From Sipunculus nudus (lineage: Eukaryota; Annelida; Sipuncula; Golfingiida; Sipunculidae), in NCBI GenBank assembly GCA_026874595.1, contig CM049314.1, positions 65,632,800 to 65,696,799 on the forward strand: a DNA stretch of 64,000 nucleotides, written 5' to 3'. The notes beneath the pieces are model-generated. The model saw only the letters and a program-made list of their open reading frames with translations, was not told where the DNA came from and made no database searches. This document shows positions 48,691 through 59,469 of the stretch, one piece after another. The stretch's first letter is position 1, and the number at the start of each line of letters is the position of its first letter. The position numbers and the translations under genes are program-made.

Positions 48691-48724
48691 TAAAGTCCCA
48701 AAGAGATTGAGGACTCTTAGAAGT

Positions 48725-49345
48725 GTGGGCAACCCCCCCCCCCTAACGGGCTTCCTTTTGAAATGAAAAAAAAACTTTTTTTTCAAACAACCCATAAATC
48801 GGCCGAACTATTAAAACCATGGTTATCATGGAAACATACTTCTGAATGTATAAATATCATAATACCTGTAAACCTATAAAACTGTGTTCGTGTAAAGGGC
48901 CTCAGCTCTTTGTGTCCACTCAACGGAAATGTGCTCCCTATTAAAAGATTCATGTGAACATGTTTTCCACGCTTGTATTCACACACGAAACGCATACACG
49001 TGAACACATGACTGATATTTAAGGAGATTCTGATGGAGGTCTGTACCCCTGACTAAGATTCTTGTTTGTTATCAATTTAAAGATTTACTGGTGATATTTT
49101 TTTCATGTTTCACCGTCCCTACAGACAACGGATCTTAAAAAAATATATGTGACCCCCCCCCCCCCCCCTTCCCCAGAACCCACCCCCATCTAAACCGAAT
49201 GATAATTAAGTTGTAAGGCTTCTTTTTGAGAAAAAAAAACTTCATAAAACACATCACTTGGCCGAACTTTTTAAAACATGGTTATCATGGAAAAATATTT
49301 TGAACGTATAAAAATCAACATACCTGTAACCCATAAATTATTTGT
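48725..49345. repeat. Imperfect direct repeat, offset about 455 bp, with poly-C tracts
   Basis: tcggccgaactattaaaaccatggttatcatgg (about 48799) matches ttggccgaactttttaaaacatggttatcatgg (about 49258). Each is followed by gaa(t/c)gtataaa and acctgtaa and preceded by poly-A and a poly-C run (48730-48743, 49147-49167). Confidence 0.65.
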
Positions 49346-49349
49346 CAAA

Positions 49350-50110
49350 CGGTAGTCACATCACTGGACTCAGTGCCCAGTGTTGACCAAACTGAAAAGC
49401 CCTCGCATTGAAAGCGGAGCCATGTGGTTTTGGATTAAAAACCCTTACTTCTTTTTGAATGTAAAAATTCCTTTATGGGCGTTACAATGGATAACGGGGA
49501 TCAATGGGGATTATAGTGGACCCGCGTGACCGCGTATTGCACGGAAAAGCCTTTTGGGCAGGACATGTACTCTGGCCACGTTCTTAACAGGCAAGTGAAA
49601 ATCCCCGAGGCGCCTCCTAAAACAGCGTCACAGGCGTGGGGGACCGTGCAGCACAAAAGAAACAGGGGCACCTGATCGAGAAATATTAAAATTATTAATT
49701 ATTCAGCTTAATAGGGCATAATCGCGCTAAATAAAACATACTTGGCCTAGAAGAGCACACCACCGATACGTCTGCCGATTTAGGAGAGTCAAATCAGAAC
49801 GGAAGTAGGTAAACCGTGGTCTAGAAAAAACCCAACTCCGTATTAATTATATAGGTTGTTATGCGCCTTGAGCAGGGTCTTGTATTCTGGATATGTGCGC
49901 ATTATAAAAATAAATTATTTTTTGTGTGTTATTAACCCTTCCCTGGCCATCAATTTTGAAAATATTATCATTAATCAATCAAGGTTTCCTGAGTTTGAGT
50001 GAGCGCTCAAACAAAACGTTTAAGTAAAACACTTGAAATGAAACATTTCAAACAGAGTCCTGCTTTCAATCGTTCTTATTCAGAATAAAGAGGAAGGGGA
50101 TAGACTGGCA
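49350..50110. other. Array upstream-flank fragment, no gene
   Basis: 49930-50110 matches sequence upstream of the signal exons of A, B and E (ccctggccatc, then aacacttgaaatgaaacatttcaaa). No signal exon lies next to it. It may be the displaced flank of gene D. Confidence 0.45.
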
Positions 50111-50635
50111 CAGTTGCTCCAGCTTATGAGAATTTCTTTTTTTCCTTTCAGATGCCCCTCAGTCCAATACAGCTTAAACTTAGTTGAGCTGTGACGTTGG
50201 TAAGAATAACTTGATTTTTTTGTATTCTTCATAATAAAATCTGTTATTGTGTTACAGTATTTGTATAAGTTTATTTACACATTAATTGTATAATATTCTT
50301 TACTTAACTGTTTCACTAAATATCCTTTACACTATGATTGTAACTGACATGTGATTTACACAATTAATAATTTTTTATTTCTTTGTAACTTCCGATGTGT
50401 TACGGTTATATATCTCAACGCAGTATTAATATAACCATGGTGAGACCTATTTTATAGATTAAACATGAAACGTTAATAAAACAAATTATCACGGACAATG
50501 AATGAAATACCACAGTCGTCTGGCCGCTTAGTACATTTAACGCTTGGCAGTGTTTGTAAACTTTGACCTCGTTTCTGAGCAACCGGTTGTATAGTATGTT
50601 TATTAACTCGTTGTTTAGACGTATGAATAAGACAT

Positions 50636-50678
50636 TTCAATAATAATATCAATAGTTATAATAATAATGATAATAATG

Positions 50679-50713
<35 letters not shown>
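50636..50713. repeat. (AAT)n/(ATGATA)n microsatellite
   Basis: Mixed aataat and aatgat units, about 26 triplets, in the same relative place (3' of a tail exon) as the tract at 10438-10525. Confidence 0.9.
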
Positions 50714-50714
<1 letters not shown>

Positions 50715-50900
50715 TCTTTGAGGCCTTGTACATTCCGTACGGATGAAAAACAATTATCATAAAAATATAATTGGTGGTACATGTAAGTTTTAATTTGTCC
50801 GAACAATCACCATCATCCTTCGCACGATGGGAATGTCAAGGACATCTGCGTGGACATAAGACCCAGTAGGAGGTATTGTCAAGCAAAACACATCAAATTA
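50715..50900 (-). other. Conserved 3' flanking module, copy 4 (gene E)
   Basis: About 330-510 bp beyond the gene E stop codon. It shares ggtggtacatgtaag, caaggacatctgcgtgg and ggtattgtcaagcaaaacaca with the modules of M, B and D. Candidate 3'UTR or downstream exon. Confidence 0.45.
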
Positions 50901-51226
50901 ATGCTTAGCGCTGCTTAGGTCCTGCCGCCCGAGAGATTATAATGACAGTTGGTCCCGTAACGTACGGTTTAGCCAAAATAACGCTCTCGAATGATTACAT
51001 CCAAATCGACGAATTACGTATAGTAATTAGTCATGACTGGAACCTTCAGCTGTTCTTAACACAGAATATAGCTGTAGAAAATTCTTAATAAATAAAACTT
51101 TGGCTGTCGCATGATGTTGATTAAAGTTTGAATATAGAATGAGTTGTTCAACACAATAACACTCACAATGTAGGTGTACTCATTCCAGAATGCATTGCAA
51201 TTGGTCCACATTAACATATTTTTCAC

Positions 51227-51411
51227 TCATATTATATCCACAACTGCATAGGCTATTTCTTTGTCACGTTTTAGGCGTCCATATTCTTCCTGAATGGGTG
51301 GACAAGTATCAGCACATGGATTAACTGGTTCGTAACTGTCGTCTCCTCTATGGCATTGTTGAGAACTTAACGATTCCGGTAGTTTTCTAGTTGCTTTCCT
51401 CATCTTCAAAA
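51227..51411 (-). CDS. Gene E exon 9 (cytoplasmic tail, terminal)
   Basis: TGTAG acceptor, 60 codons plus TGA. YEPV, YGRL and YAVV motifs; YGRL and YAVV are separated by seven residues. Confidence 0.8.
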
Positions 51412-54400
51412 CTACAAGAATGAGAACGTGTGTAACAAAGATATTATATATTTAATGGTTGCTTTATCTTTTAAAGTGTAACTGATGTTGACTTCTGAAT
51501 AAGGATTTCGTTTTCCCTAATATGATGATGGTTTGGGCTATTTGTTATTTTTTTCTTAATTGCAAAACGTGTGTTATTGCAAATAAAATAAGGGTCATAA
51601 ATTGGATTAAAGAGTTAGAAGAAAACAATAAAACTCTCATAGGTAAAGAATGTTGTAAAAAAGTCGTTTGTTGTGATAAATTATTTTATTTTCCTACCTT
51701 GCTTAGGGGTTAGTTGCCTCCTTCTCTTGCACCTAGAAAAGGTCACAACCTTATGTAAAAAAAGCAATAATACATCAAAGTAACAAGCATTCATCAGGGT
51801 GAGCTCATATCATCTATTTCATCCAATTTTATAAGCAACACGCTACAGCACACCTGATATTGTCAGAATGAAGATGCAATTTTTATAGAAACCTGATTCT
51901 GTAGCGTTTGTATGTATATAAAGCATTTAAAATTTTTTAGCTGAAAATAGTATCTTTACAACAAACTTTCTCCAGACAGTTCTCAATACAGCAAAACGAA
52001 AACCGCAAAATGTTTCAATACCTTTTAAAGCAGAACAGACCACAACCAAACAGAACAATGACAGTTGAGGTAGAAATCCCTGCACCGAGTAGAACAAGTT
52101 TTAGCATATTTCTTTTTTTGCCTGGAATTGAAACAAAATACAAAACTAATAAATAACTTGCCTAAGCAATTTCCTCACAGATTTTAAAACAATGTTCATG
52201 GGGCAAATTCTAAAATAGTACGGTCAAATTGACCTGGAATAAAAAAAAAGAAACTGGAAACTTGGTGGAGTGCATCCTTACACCCGGTGACATAGGAGAC
52301 CCAGAGCACACCACCCGAAAGATGGGACTCCGTACCTCCTAACGACACAAAGGGTAACTAATCAAAGATATAGGAAAATAACCCTTTTAAGCTCATTGTA
52401 TAGGTAATCTGTCTGCATGCTTGTTGAATTTCTGATCAGATTCAAGCATGCTTCGAAGTGATTACATCTTCCTGTCGGCATAGAGAGCATATAAACGCTT
52501 CGGACTGTTCATTCACATATAAGCTTTTTGTCTAATTCCTGACGCGTATACTAATTTTAAAATTAATGCCTGTGTAGAGCGCTATCCAACCAGTTAAATG
52601 GGGGCTGCAGTGCGGATCTCCGTATACATTTGATCACGACTCAAGTGGAGCTACTAATCCAGCATAAATGCCAGCTGAGTCGGGTTTTCACGGCAAAGTG
52701 CATATCTAAGTATAGGGAGCACATTGCTTAGCATCGGAATCACATGAGCATGACGTTGCTGGTTATGGTATGTTGGCGCCAAATGTGCCATTTGCAATTT
52801 ATCTGGACCTCTTTATTCACCAGTGGAGTAGGTATATATGTACGGAAGAGGGTAATGTAGTCCATTTTAACAAGAACTGCTTTAAGACAAATTACATAAA
52901 CATGGATATCTTTGGTAAGGTCTTCACTGAATAAGTTATATTTTGTAAGCATACGCATTTCAAAGGTAAACAGAACCTGTACCTTTAAATGTAGCAAATT
53001 TTGACTTTAAAATTTAAAAGTTGAGACAAATAGTATTGGGTGTCCCGCACTGCTTAACTGAGAGGTTCGTTTTTAATGTAAACATTCTCCCAGAAGAAAT
53101 AGTCCCAGCATTGGGATCCGTTTTTTTCAATATCGATCAGCACCGAAAATTACGTCGGTCTTTCCTGGACCCTATCCCATCCCTACACTAGAAGTGTTGA
53201 CACCTGGTAGCAGGTTGTGTTGGCAAAATTAATTCAGGCAAAAAAAATCCTCCTATACGAAAAATAGTATCAAACACCCCCCCCCCCCCCATTGTGGATC
53301 GTTGAACATAAATTTCATGAAACAGGGCTAAGCATTTTGCACAATTTTTATACAATATTTAAAAAATCAAAATCCTTTTGAAAACTTTTGTAAACTTGGG
53401 GGAATTTACAATTGATCGGAGAGCTTTCTGCTGGTTGCATGTTAAACTTTACATACGTTTAATCATACACATCGGGCCGGTATATCCTCTTCTACATTCA
53501 CATGCGCCGTTCATTTTGCAATTTCCCCGGCATCCAACGGAGCAGTTTTTATGACAATGATCCCCGTACAATCCAGGACGACATGAACGACATCTGCCAC
53601 TGTTACAGGGACCCTCACAGATCGCGGCGCACGGCAGCTCCGCAGAGAACCCGTCTGTTTTCAATGGAGAATTAAGAGCAACTGTTGACGTGGTGGCTAA
53701 AAGACAAGAAATGGACTTCACAGAATAAGGTATATTTTGTAAGCATACGAATGTCAAAGGTAAACTGAATCTGTACCTTTAAATGTCGCAAATTTTGATT
53801 TTAAAGTTTAAAAGTTGAGACAAGTAGTTTCGGGGAAACAGTCCTATCCATGGGATCCGTTTTTCAATATCGATCCGCACCGCAAATAACGTCGGTCTTT
53901 CCTGGACCCTATCCATTCCCTACACTCGAAGTGATGACATCTTGTAGCAGGTTGTGTTGGCAAAAGAAATTCAGGCAAAAAAAATCTTCCTTTACGACAA
54001 AATAGACTCGAGCCCTCCCATTGTTAGTCGTTGAACATAAATTTCATAAAACGGGGCTACGTATTTTTAAAGTTATATACATATGAAAACAAACAAAATC
54101 CTTTTGAAAACTTTTGTAAAACTGGGGGAGTTAGCAACTGATCGGCGGACTATCCGCTGTTCGCGTGTTATACTTTACATACGTTTGATCATGCAATTCG
54201 GGCCGCTATATCCTCTTTTACAATCACAGGCGCCGTTCATTTTGCAATTTCCCCGGCATCCAACGGAGCAGTTTTTACGACAATGATCCCCGTACAATCC
54301 AGGACGACATGAACGACATCTGCCACTGTCACAGGGACCTTCACAGTTCTCGGCGCACGGGAGGTCCGCAGAGAACCAGTTTGTTTTCATTGGGGAAATA

Positions 54401-57400
54401 GGAACAACGGTTGACGTGGTGGCTAAAAGAAGAGAAAAGTTACCGTGTTCTACACATATGTAAACAACGTGTCAATAGATATTGTGTTTCAATGAACAGT
54501 AAGCATGCCATGGTTAGCCATAGAATGAATTTGGATTTTATTAATGTTGTTAGCCATCTCTTCACACATGATCAATGCCAAAAATATTAGAAACTGGTCC
54601 CAAATGATAAACTAGGAGGCATAAATGATTAGGTGAACAAAAATATTTTAATGTATTACTTCTCTACTGCAAACACAAAATTGGAACATTTGACCAATGA
54701 CCAGATGCTGGATTTGGGACAAAACAGAAGGCTTGAAACTCTCTCATGGAGAAGTAGTCAAGTCTCCTGACGCTAGGAGGAAGAAGAGATGAAAAAATCA
54801 TAAAGAAGATTGTGAGATTGTGAAGATAAAGAAAATTCTTTTAGCCCCTCTTGATATATAACTGGCAGTAGCCTTCAGCAACAAATGCAGATATTCTGAC
54901 AAACTGCAGATCCTACCCGTATATAAATGACGAGAAATTACCTTAAGAGACATTGGGTATGAATGCCATAGCAAAATCCCTCTCTGGAATAACATTCCTA
55001 CTCTTTGCAACGTAGTAGGTAGCAAAAAGCAATTTACTATCGAATGCAGGAACAAGGAATCATTAACAAAACATTATATGGTGGAACCAAAGCCAACGTG
55101 AGAATATGTTTCAGGACAGCATGTTGCCAACGCCAAACACCTTCCTACTGAAAAACAGGAAATGTTCAAGTCCACCTTCTTTCAGTCATAGTTTTTATAA
55201 GTTTATATATTGAAGTTATAAGTTAAATTTAGAAAGAAAACAACATTTTTTCTCCTTATATGTTATTAAGATAGTGCTCATAACTATAATGCTAACTACA
55301 TAAGGTTCACGTAAGTCATAAATGACCAGTTATCTTTTTTTTTAACTTTCAGGGATTCGCGGGGGGGGGTCTTTTTTTACAGGCAACTAGTTAATTATTC
55401 GACATGCTTCAGCAAACTAAAGATTAAAGTAAGAAAGTAGTTGTTTCACTGGTGAACGTTATTATAATTGGCATTATAGTAACTTCACCAAAAAACAACT
55501 ATTAGGATAATCTTTAATGTAAAAGAAAACCGATGAGGAGAGAAGTTGTTAGTACATATTTTTATTGTAACAAGATAATTATCGGTAAGCATTTATTTTA
55601 AACACACTTGGGCTATTGACCTAACCATCACAGCCCTTATGTTCTACCCCTTTGACCTTAAATGCTAAAAATTTCAAAAGTACTTCTTCATAGAAGGCTT
55701 TCAAGCCTATGGTTGCGAGAGCTGTTCAAAATCTATAGTGATGTCACAAAGGTTGCACTTAGGTCGATCGCGTATCGAATCACATTGACATCATTGACGT
55801 CATCAGCTTATACGGCAGTGTTTATATCTCTGTTCTTTGGTGATGAATATCTTATTTTGGCTTATTTTGGATTATTTCCCTCATATTATTTCAGTGCAAG
55901 GTAACACATTATTATTCATTATTATAACTCCTACAACATTCGGCCTAGAAATGTTATATCTCCTTTGTATACAAAATATTCAAGAAAAAGTGCATTCAGC
56001 GGACTACATGTGTTCTGTTTGTGAGAGTCGCACTTATTATGCAATTTTCCGCTTGTCAGGTGACTGACTTTTTACAGTGCCAACGGTAACTTCATTATTT
56101 TTTTGCTACTATATTACTAATGATTATTAATTGGATGAAATTAAGGTCAATTGGATGCAATTAAGGTCATATAGAGTTCATAGTTAAGTCAATTGCATAA
56201 CATAAATCACATAGGATCAAGCATTTGAACTGGTCGCCAGATCACACATGGGGAAGCATAAAGTGAATTCATTCATTTTAACTGTATTTATCATGGAAAA
56301 AAGGTCAATGGATGTGTGTGTGTCATTTACTGATATGAAAGTTAAGCCAAAGCACATGAAAATGATTATGTTATTTTTATCTATCTTCTTTTGTCTTTGG
56401 CCTATGTCACTTTTCAATTATAATAATAAACCCTGTTTTCTCTGGATTTTTTTTTTTACCACGGTGGAAATATAAAGAAATCTAATATTCATGTGCACCT
56501 AGTACTTGAGCGACCTGGCACCTTTCATTCCTTCCATACAAACCTCAGAATGTACAAACCAGTAAAATATGAAATTAGCGTCCTTTTTTTGTCGCTTTTA
56601 CTTACGAAGGCTTGTTGAACGCTGATTGCACTTCTGACCAGTCCAGCCCTGTTTACACTCACAACTCCCGTCAGTTGAATTACAAGTGCTAATACATCCA
56701 ATAGAACAGTTTTCCAAACACTGGCGACCATACTTTCCCTGTTGGCAATCTGAAGGAGAAGAAAGAGGGTGAAATCTTCAATATTAAGGTTAAAGAATTA
56801 CGAAATAATATTTTTAGAGAATATTAAAATTATTTGAGAAACTGGGAACTTAAAGAAAGGCAAGCCATATATAGGATAATTCATCATGGAAAATGCCTAG
56901 ACATACGGTAATCTGTGAGTAATCATGTGAATTTAGGCCAGTAGATAAATAGGAATGAATTTTAAGTTTTGAATATCTGAGGTTAGATAAATAAATTAGT
57001 ATATTCACAATGTTCCGTACCCCTATAACACTCAGGACCGCTGCCACCGATCACACATCCCTTTGTACATTTCCCAGAGATAGCGTCACAGGCGCCATCT
57101 GTACAACTATCAGAACACTTTTCTTGACAGTTATAGCCGTGGGAACCGGCAGTACATGCTGCAAAATAAAAAAAAAAAATAAAGTGCCATCCTTTGCAAC
57201 AGATCGTTTTCCGTGCCCATAACGGAATTATAACATAGCAATTACATTTGGTTTTGAAGCCTTATTTGACGTATATTGGATTAAGAATTCTGGCAACCAG
57301 CAGGTTTGTCTAACAGTTCTTTACAACTGCTTACTGGGTAGTATGTAGGATCAAACTGATAATAATCGCACACACGCCTTGCCCATATCACTATTATAAC

Positions 57401-58132
57401 ATGCAAGTATAATTTTTTAACGAAAATTTTGAAGACTCATGGGTAGTTCTAATATTTCACAACAACTTTATTTCTCTAACCTTTTAAGTAAGTGGTATAA
57501 CTTACGTAAAAGACAATTCGGAGGACGAAACCCAGGTTTACATTTGCAGACGCCGTTAGTCTTTCCACATGTTTGAGTTTCACAGTTTTGGGAACATTTT
57601 TTGTCACATCTTTGTCCGTAATGACCAGGCGTACATGATTCACAGAAACCCGTCGTTTTATGACATTGTTTTGCGCAGAACTGACACACTAAAAATAAAC
57701 CGCATGTCCTTAGCAACTTGACATCTATCGTTCAGCTCTCGTAACATTCTGCTGTCGTAACATGCTGGGCAAATATTCGCGAACGAAATCCCAATATATG
57801 GATTAAGCAGAATCAGATCGGTTCATGCCATTGTTCCTGAGCAGAATTAAAAGGGAAAAGGTCCATGGGGAATACCGCCTTCTGTTTAAAATATTGCGTA
57901 AACAAAATCCCGACTCAACATATAATTTTAGTAAACATGACCCATGACCCAGTTTTATCTAAAACGGGAACTAGTATAAAAGGTCATTATAAAATTAGAT
58001 AACTGCTCGTGTGTATGCTGGAGGTTTGTCGCATCATGTGATGCGAAACCAGAATTGCTCACCTGGTTCGCTATCGGCTTCACCGACCGAGTTTACAAGC
58101 AACACGACGAGCACACAATAAGCTGAATTCAT
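51227..58132 (-). CDS. Gene E: complete MEGF/Draper-like receptor with ITAM-like tail, 444 aa
   Basis: Nine coding exons: 58132-58063, 57688-57506, 57158-57021, 56749-56606, 54422-54183, 53696-53457, 52121-52022, 51732-51698, 51411-51227. All introns are GT-AG, phases match at every join and no stop occurs before TGA at 51227. Residues: signal peptide about 1-20 (MNSAYC, LVVLLV); EGF repeats 24-84, 85-130 and 131-178; two 80-residue Thr/Ser-linker-plus-EGF units 179-258 and 259-338; membrane helix about 347-370; basic CKRRR after it; tail to 444. Tail tyrosines are Y410 (YEPV), Y427 (YGRL) and Y438 (IAYAVV). Known relatives (Draper, CED-1, MEGF10) are engulfment receptors that signal through tail tyrosines; a similar role here is inference. 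At 444 residues it is much shorter than those proteins. It is the only intact copy in the window. Confidence 0.85.
51698..51732 (-). CDS. Gene E exon 8 (juxtamembrane mini-exon)
   Basis: 35 nt, phase 2 to 1, CTAG acceptor and GTAGGA donor, coding CKRRRQLTPKQ. The paralogues M and D have 32 nt. Confidence 0.75.
52022..52121 (-). CDS. Gene E exon 7 (transmembrane helix)
   Basis: 100 nt, phase 1 to 2, CCAG acceptor and GTATTG donor. Basic KKR on the outer side, then an uncharged stretch from LVLLGAG to LFCF. Confidence 0.82.
53457..53696 (-). CDS. Gene E exon 6 (linker plus EGF), duplicate of exon 5
   Basis: 80 codons, phase 1-1, with the same borders as exon 5. The cysteine-rich half is nearly identical to exon 5, while the linker has diverged. 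Its ending joins in frame to the transmembrane exon. Confidence 0.82.
54183..54422 (-). CDS. Gene E exon 5 (linker plus EGF)
   Basis: 80 codons, phase 1-1, TTTTAG acceptor and GTATGT donor. A Thr/Ser/Pro-rich linker (TTSTVVPISP) precedes a cysteine-rich module (GRCRSCRPGLYGDHC). It is a close duplicate of exon 6. Confidence 0.82.
54430..56600. other. Gene E intron 4
   Basis: Near 54950-55090 the plus strand reads IPLWNNIPTLCN followed by IECRNKESL, resembling the C-terminus of non-LTR retrotransposon ORF2 (weak). A palindromic TGACGTCA lies at 55795-55802. No further exon was recognised. Confidence 0.4.
56606..56749 (-). CDS. Gene E exon 4 (EGF), counterpart of the amplified gene A exon
   Basis: 48 codons, phase 1-1, TTCAG acceptor and GTAAGT donor. 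Reads CQQGKYGRQC through GWTGQKC. Single copy here, against at least five in gene A. Confidence 0.82.
57021..57158 (-). CDS. Gene E exon 3 (EGF)
   Basis: 46 codons, phase 1-1, TTGCAG acceptor and GTACGG donor. Reads TAGSHGYNCQEKC through GPECYRG. Confidence 0.8.
57506..57688 (-). CDS. Gene E exon 2 (EGF, 42 nt shorter than in A and B)
   Basis: TTTTAG acceptor and GTAAGT donor, phase 1-1, 61 codons. An in-frame 14-codon loss near the start removes the segment that holds GETCQHEC in gene B, so two cysteines of the first repeat are missing. Confidence 0.8.
57720..58060 (-). other. Gene E intron 1
   Basis: Shares blocks with the introns of genes A, B and C. No coding signal. Confidence 0.6.
58063..58132 (-). 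CDS. Gene E exon 1 (signal peptide)
   Basis: The ATG follows a TTTCAG acceptor, so a 5'UTR exon exists upstream. GTGAGC donor, phase 1. Confidence 0.8.
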
Positions 58133-58466
58133 CTGAAATTTGAACATTGATAACGTAATATACAATATTAGCAGCTCAGTGATGAAATCATGAGTTGTAT
58201 CACATCAGAGTAGGCGTCAAACATAATATACACCTACAAACTCGTTAGTGATTACAAGGAACAAAGGGGCCCTCCCTGGCCATCGTTTTTTATCTTACCA
58301 TTAATCAAACTTTGAGTGCAGATAAACCCAAAATATATCTGTTCAAATACTTGAAATATAACATTTCAAATGGCGCCCTACTTCCATTCGTTCTTATTAA
58401 GAGGACTTCCGGTTGAGCATGGGTGACTAGTGCCTCGCACATTGGTGAGCTCGCACAAAAAAATCC

Positions 58467-59465
58467 GTGAACTTCCTTCAAAATATGGATGAGAGGCCAC
58501 ACGTTAAAACTAGATCAATGAGCAAAACCGAAACTCCTGGACGTGTCAAAATTAGCTTGGAGAAATATTTACAGAAAGCTAAAATTAGTAAAAAAATGGC
58601 AAGTTCATCTGACAGGGGCTCACAGAGTGAATCAACACAGAGTGAATCATCACATACACAGGCAAGTGACACCTTGACTTCTATGGTAGATGCAAAGTGT
58701 TTAAAGCTGGAAAGTATTTTTAAGGAAGCCTTACAAGATTTCAAAGACACACTACTGAATGATTCTGAGAATATTAAAACAGATGTGGACAGGATAGATA
58801 ACAAATACACAGACCTTGAAGAAAAAGTGAACGGTGTGATACAGAGTTTGGAATTCACACAATCAAACATTGAGACACTGAATACAAGAACAGACACTCT
58901 TGAGACTGAAAACGAACCCCTTAAGGAAGAAATTACTAAACTTAAAGCAGAAAAACGTGAAACAGAGCAAGAACTTTCAAAGGCAAAAACTAAACTCATG
59001 GATATGGAGCGTTATAGCCGAGAATATAACCTTAGATTACTTGGTGTTCCAGAACAAAGGGGAGAGAGTTGTAAACAAGTGGTAGCAAAGACTATATGTG
59101 ACCACAAACTGGCCGGTGACGCAGACATGGACAATGTACTTGACTCAATAGAGAATGCCCACCGAACAGGGAACAGAAAGACTGGAGTCAACAGGCACAT
59201 TATAGTGAATTTCTATAGCCGGCCAGTCAGGAATAGTCTACTTAGAACGCAGAGAGAGATCCACAACCAACGAAGTAGGGACAACCCTTTCTTTGTCAAA
59301 GACCTCATAAAGGAGGATTACATCCTGAAGAAGAAGGCTCTGAAACAGATGCAGCAGGCCCATACAAATAAACAGAAAGTCAGATTCTACCGCGGCCGAC
59401 TAATAAGTAACGGTCAACTGACTCCAATTCATGACGACACAGCTGCTTCTGTTGCACAGACTTGA
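58467..59465 (+). CDS. LINE ORF1 protein, L1-ORF1p-like
   Basis: 332 codons, uninterrupted. Residues 1-70 are polar and Ser-rich, 73-182 form a heptad-rich coiled coil, about 182-262 fit the L1 ORF1 RRM (SREYNLRLLGVPE, then ENAHRTG, IIVNFYSRP) and 263-332 the basic C-terminal domain. In L1-type elements this protein trimerises, binds the element RNA and supports its integration. A second in-frame Met is at residue 7. The ORF is intact although ORF2 is not. Confidence 0.82.
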   Translation: MNFLQNMDERPHVKTRSMSKTETPGRVKISLEKYLQKAKISKKMASSSDRGSQSESTQSESSHTQASDTLTSMVDAKCLKLESIFKEALQDFKDTLLNDSENIKTDVDRIDNKYTDLEEKVNGVIQSLEFTQSNIETLNTRTDTLETENEPLKEEITKLKAEKRETEQELSKAKTKLMDMERYSREYNLRLLGVPEQRGESCKQVVAKTICDHKLAGDADMDNVLDSIENAHRTGNRKTGVNRHIIVNFYSRPVRNSLLRTQREIHNQRSRDNPFFVKDLIKEDYILKKKALKQMQQAHTNKQKVRFYRGRLISNGQLTPIHDDTAASVAQT

Positions 59466-59469
59466 TTGT

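Larger units (their letters stand above)
53030..54422 (-). repeat. Exon-containing tandem duplication in gene E, offset about 726 bp
   Basis: Exons 5 and 6 and about 400 bp of intron 3' of each match in register: gtcggtctttcctggaccctat at about 53156 and 53891, and gtagcaggttgtgttggcaaaa at about 53210 and 53945. The corresponding intron block is also present near 40190-40300 in gene D. Confidence 0.8.

Noticed and set aside
55795-55802. TGACGTCA as a CRE regulating gene E
   Set aside because: A perfect 8-mer, but intronic, single, and not present in paralogous introns. Chance is likely.
58478-58999. 173-codon minus-strand ORF
   Set aside because: It is antisense to the LINE ORF1, Ser/Leu-rich as expected from the complement of a coiled-coil sequence, and has no domain.
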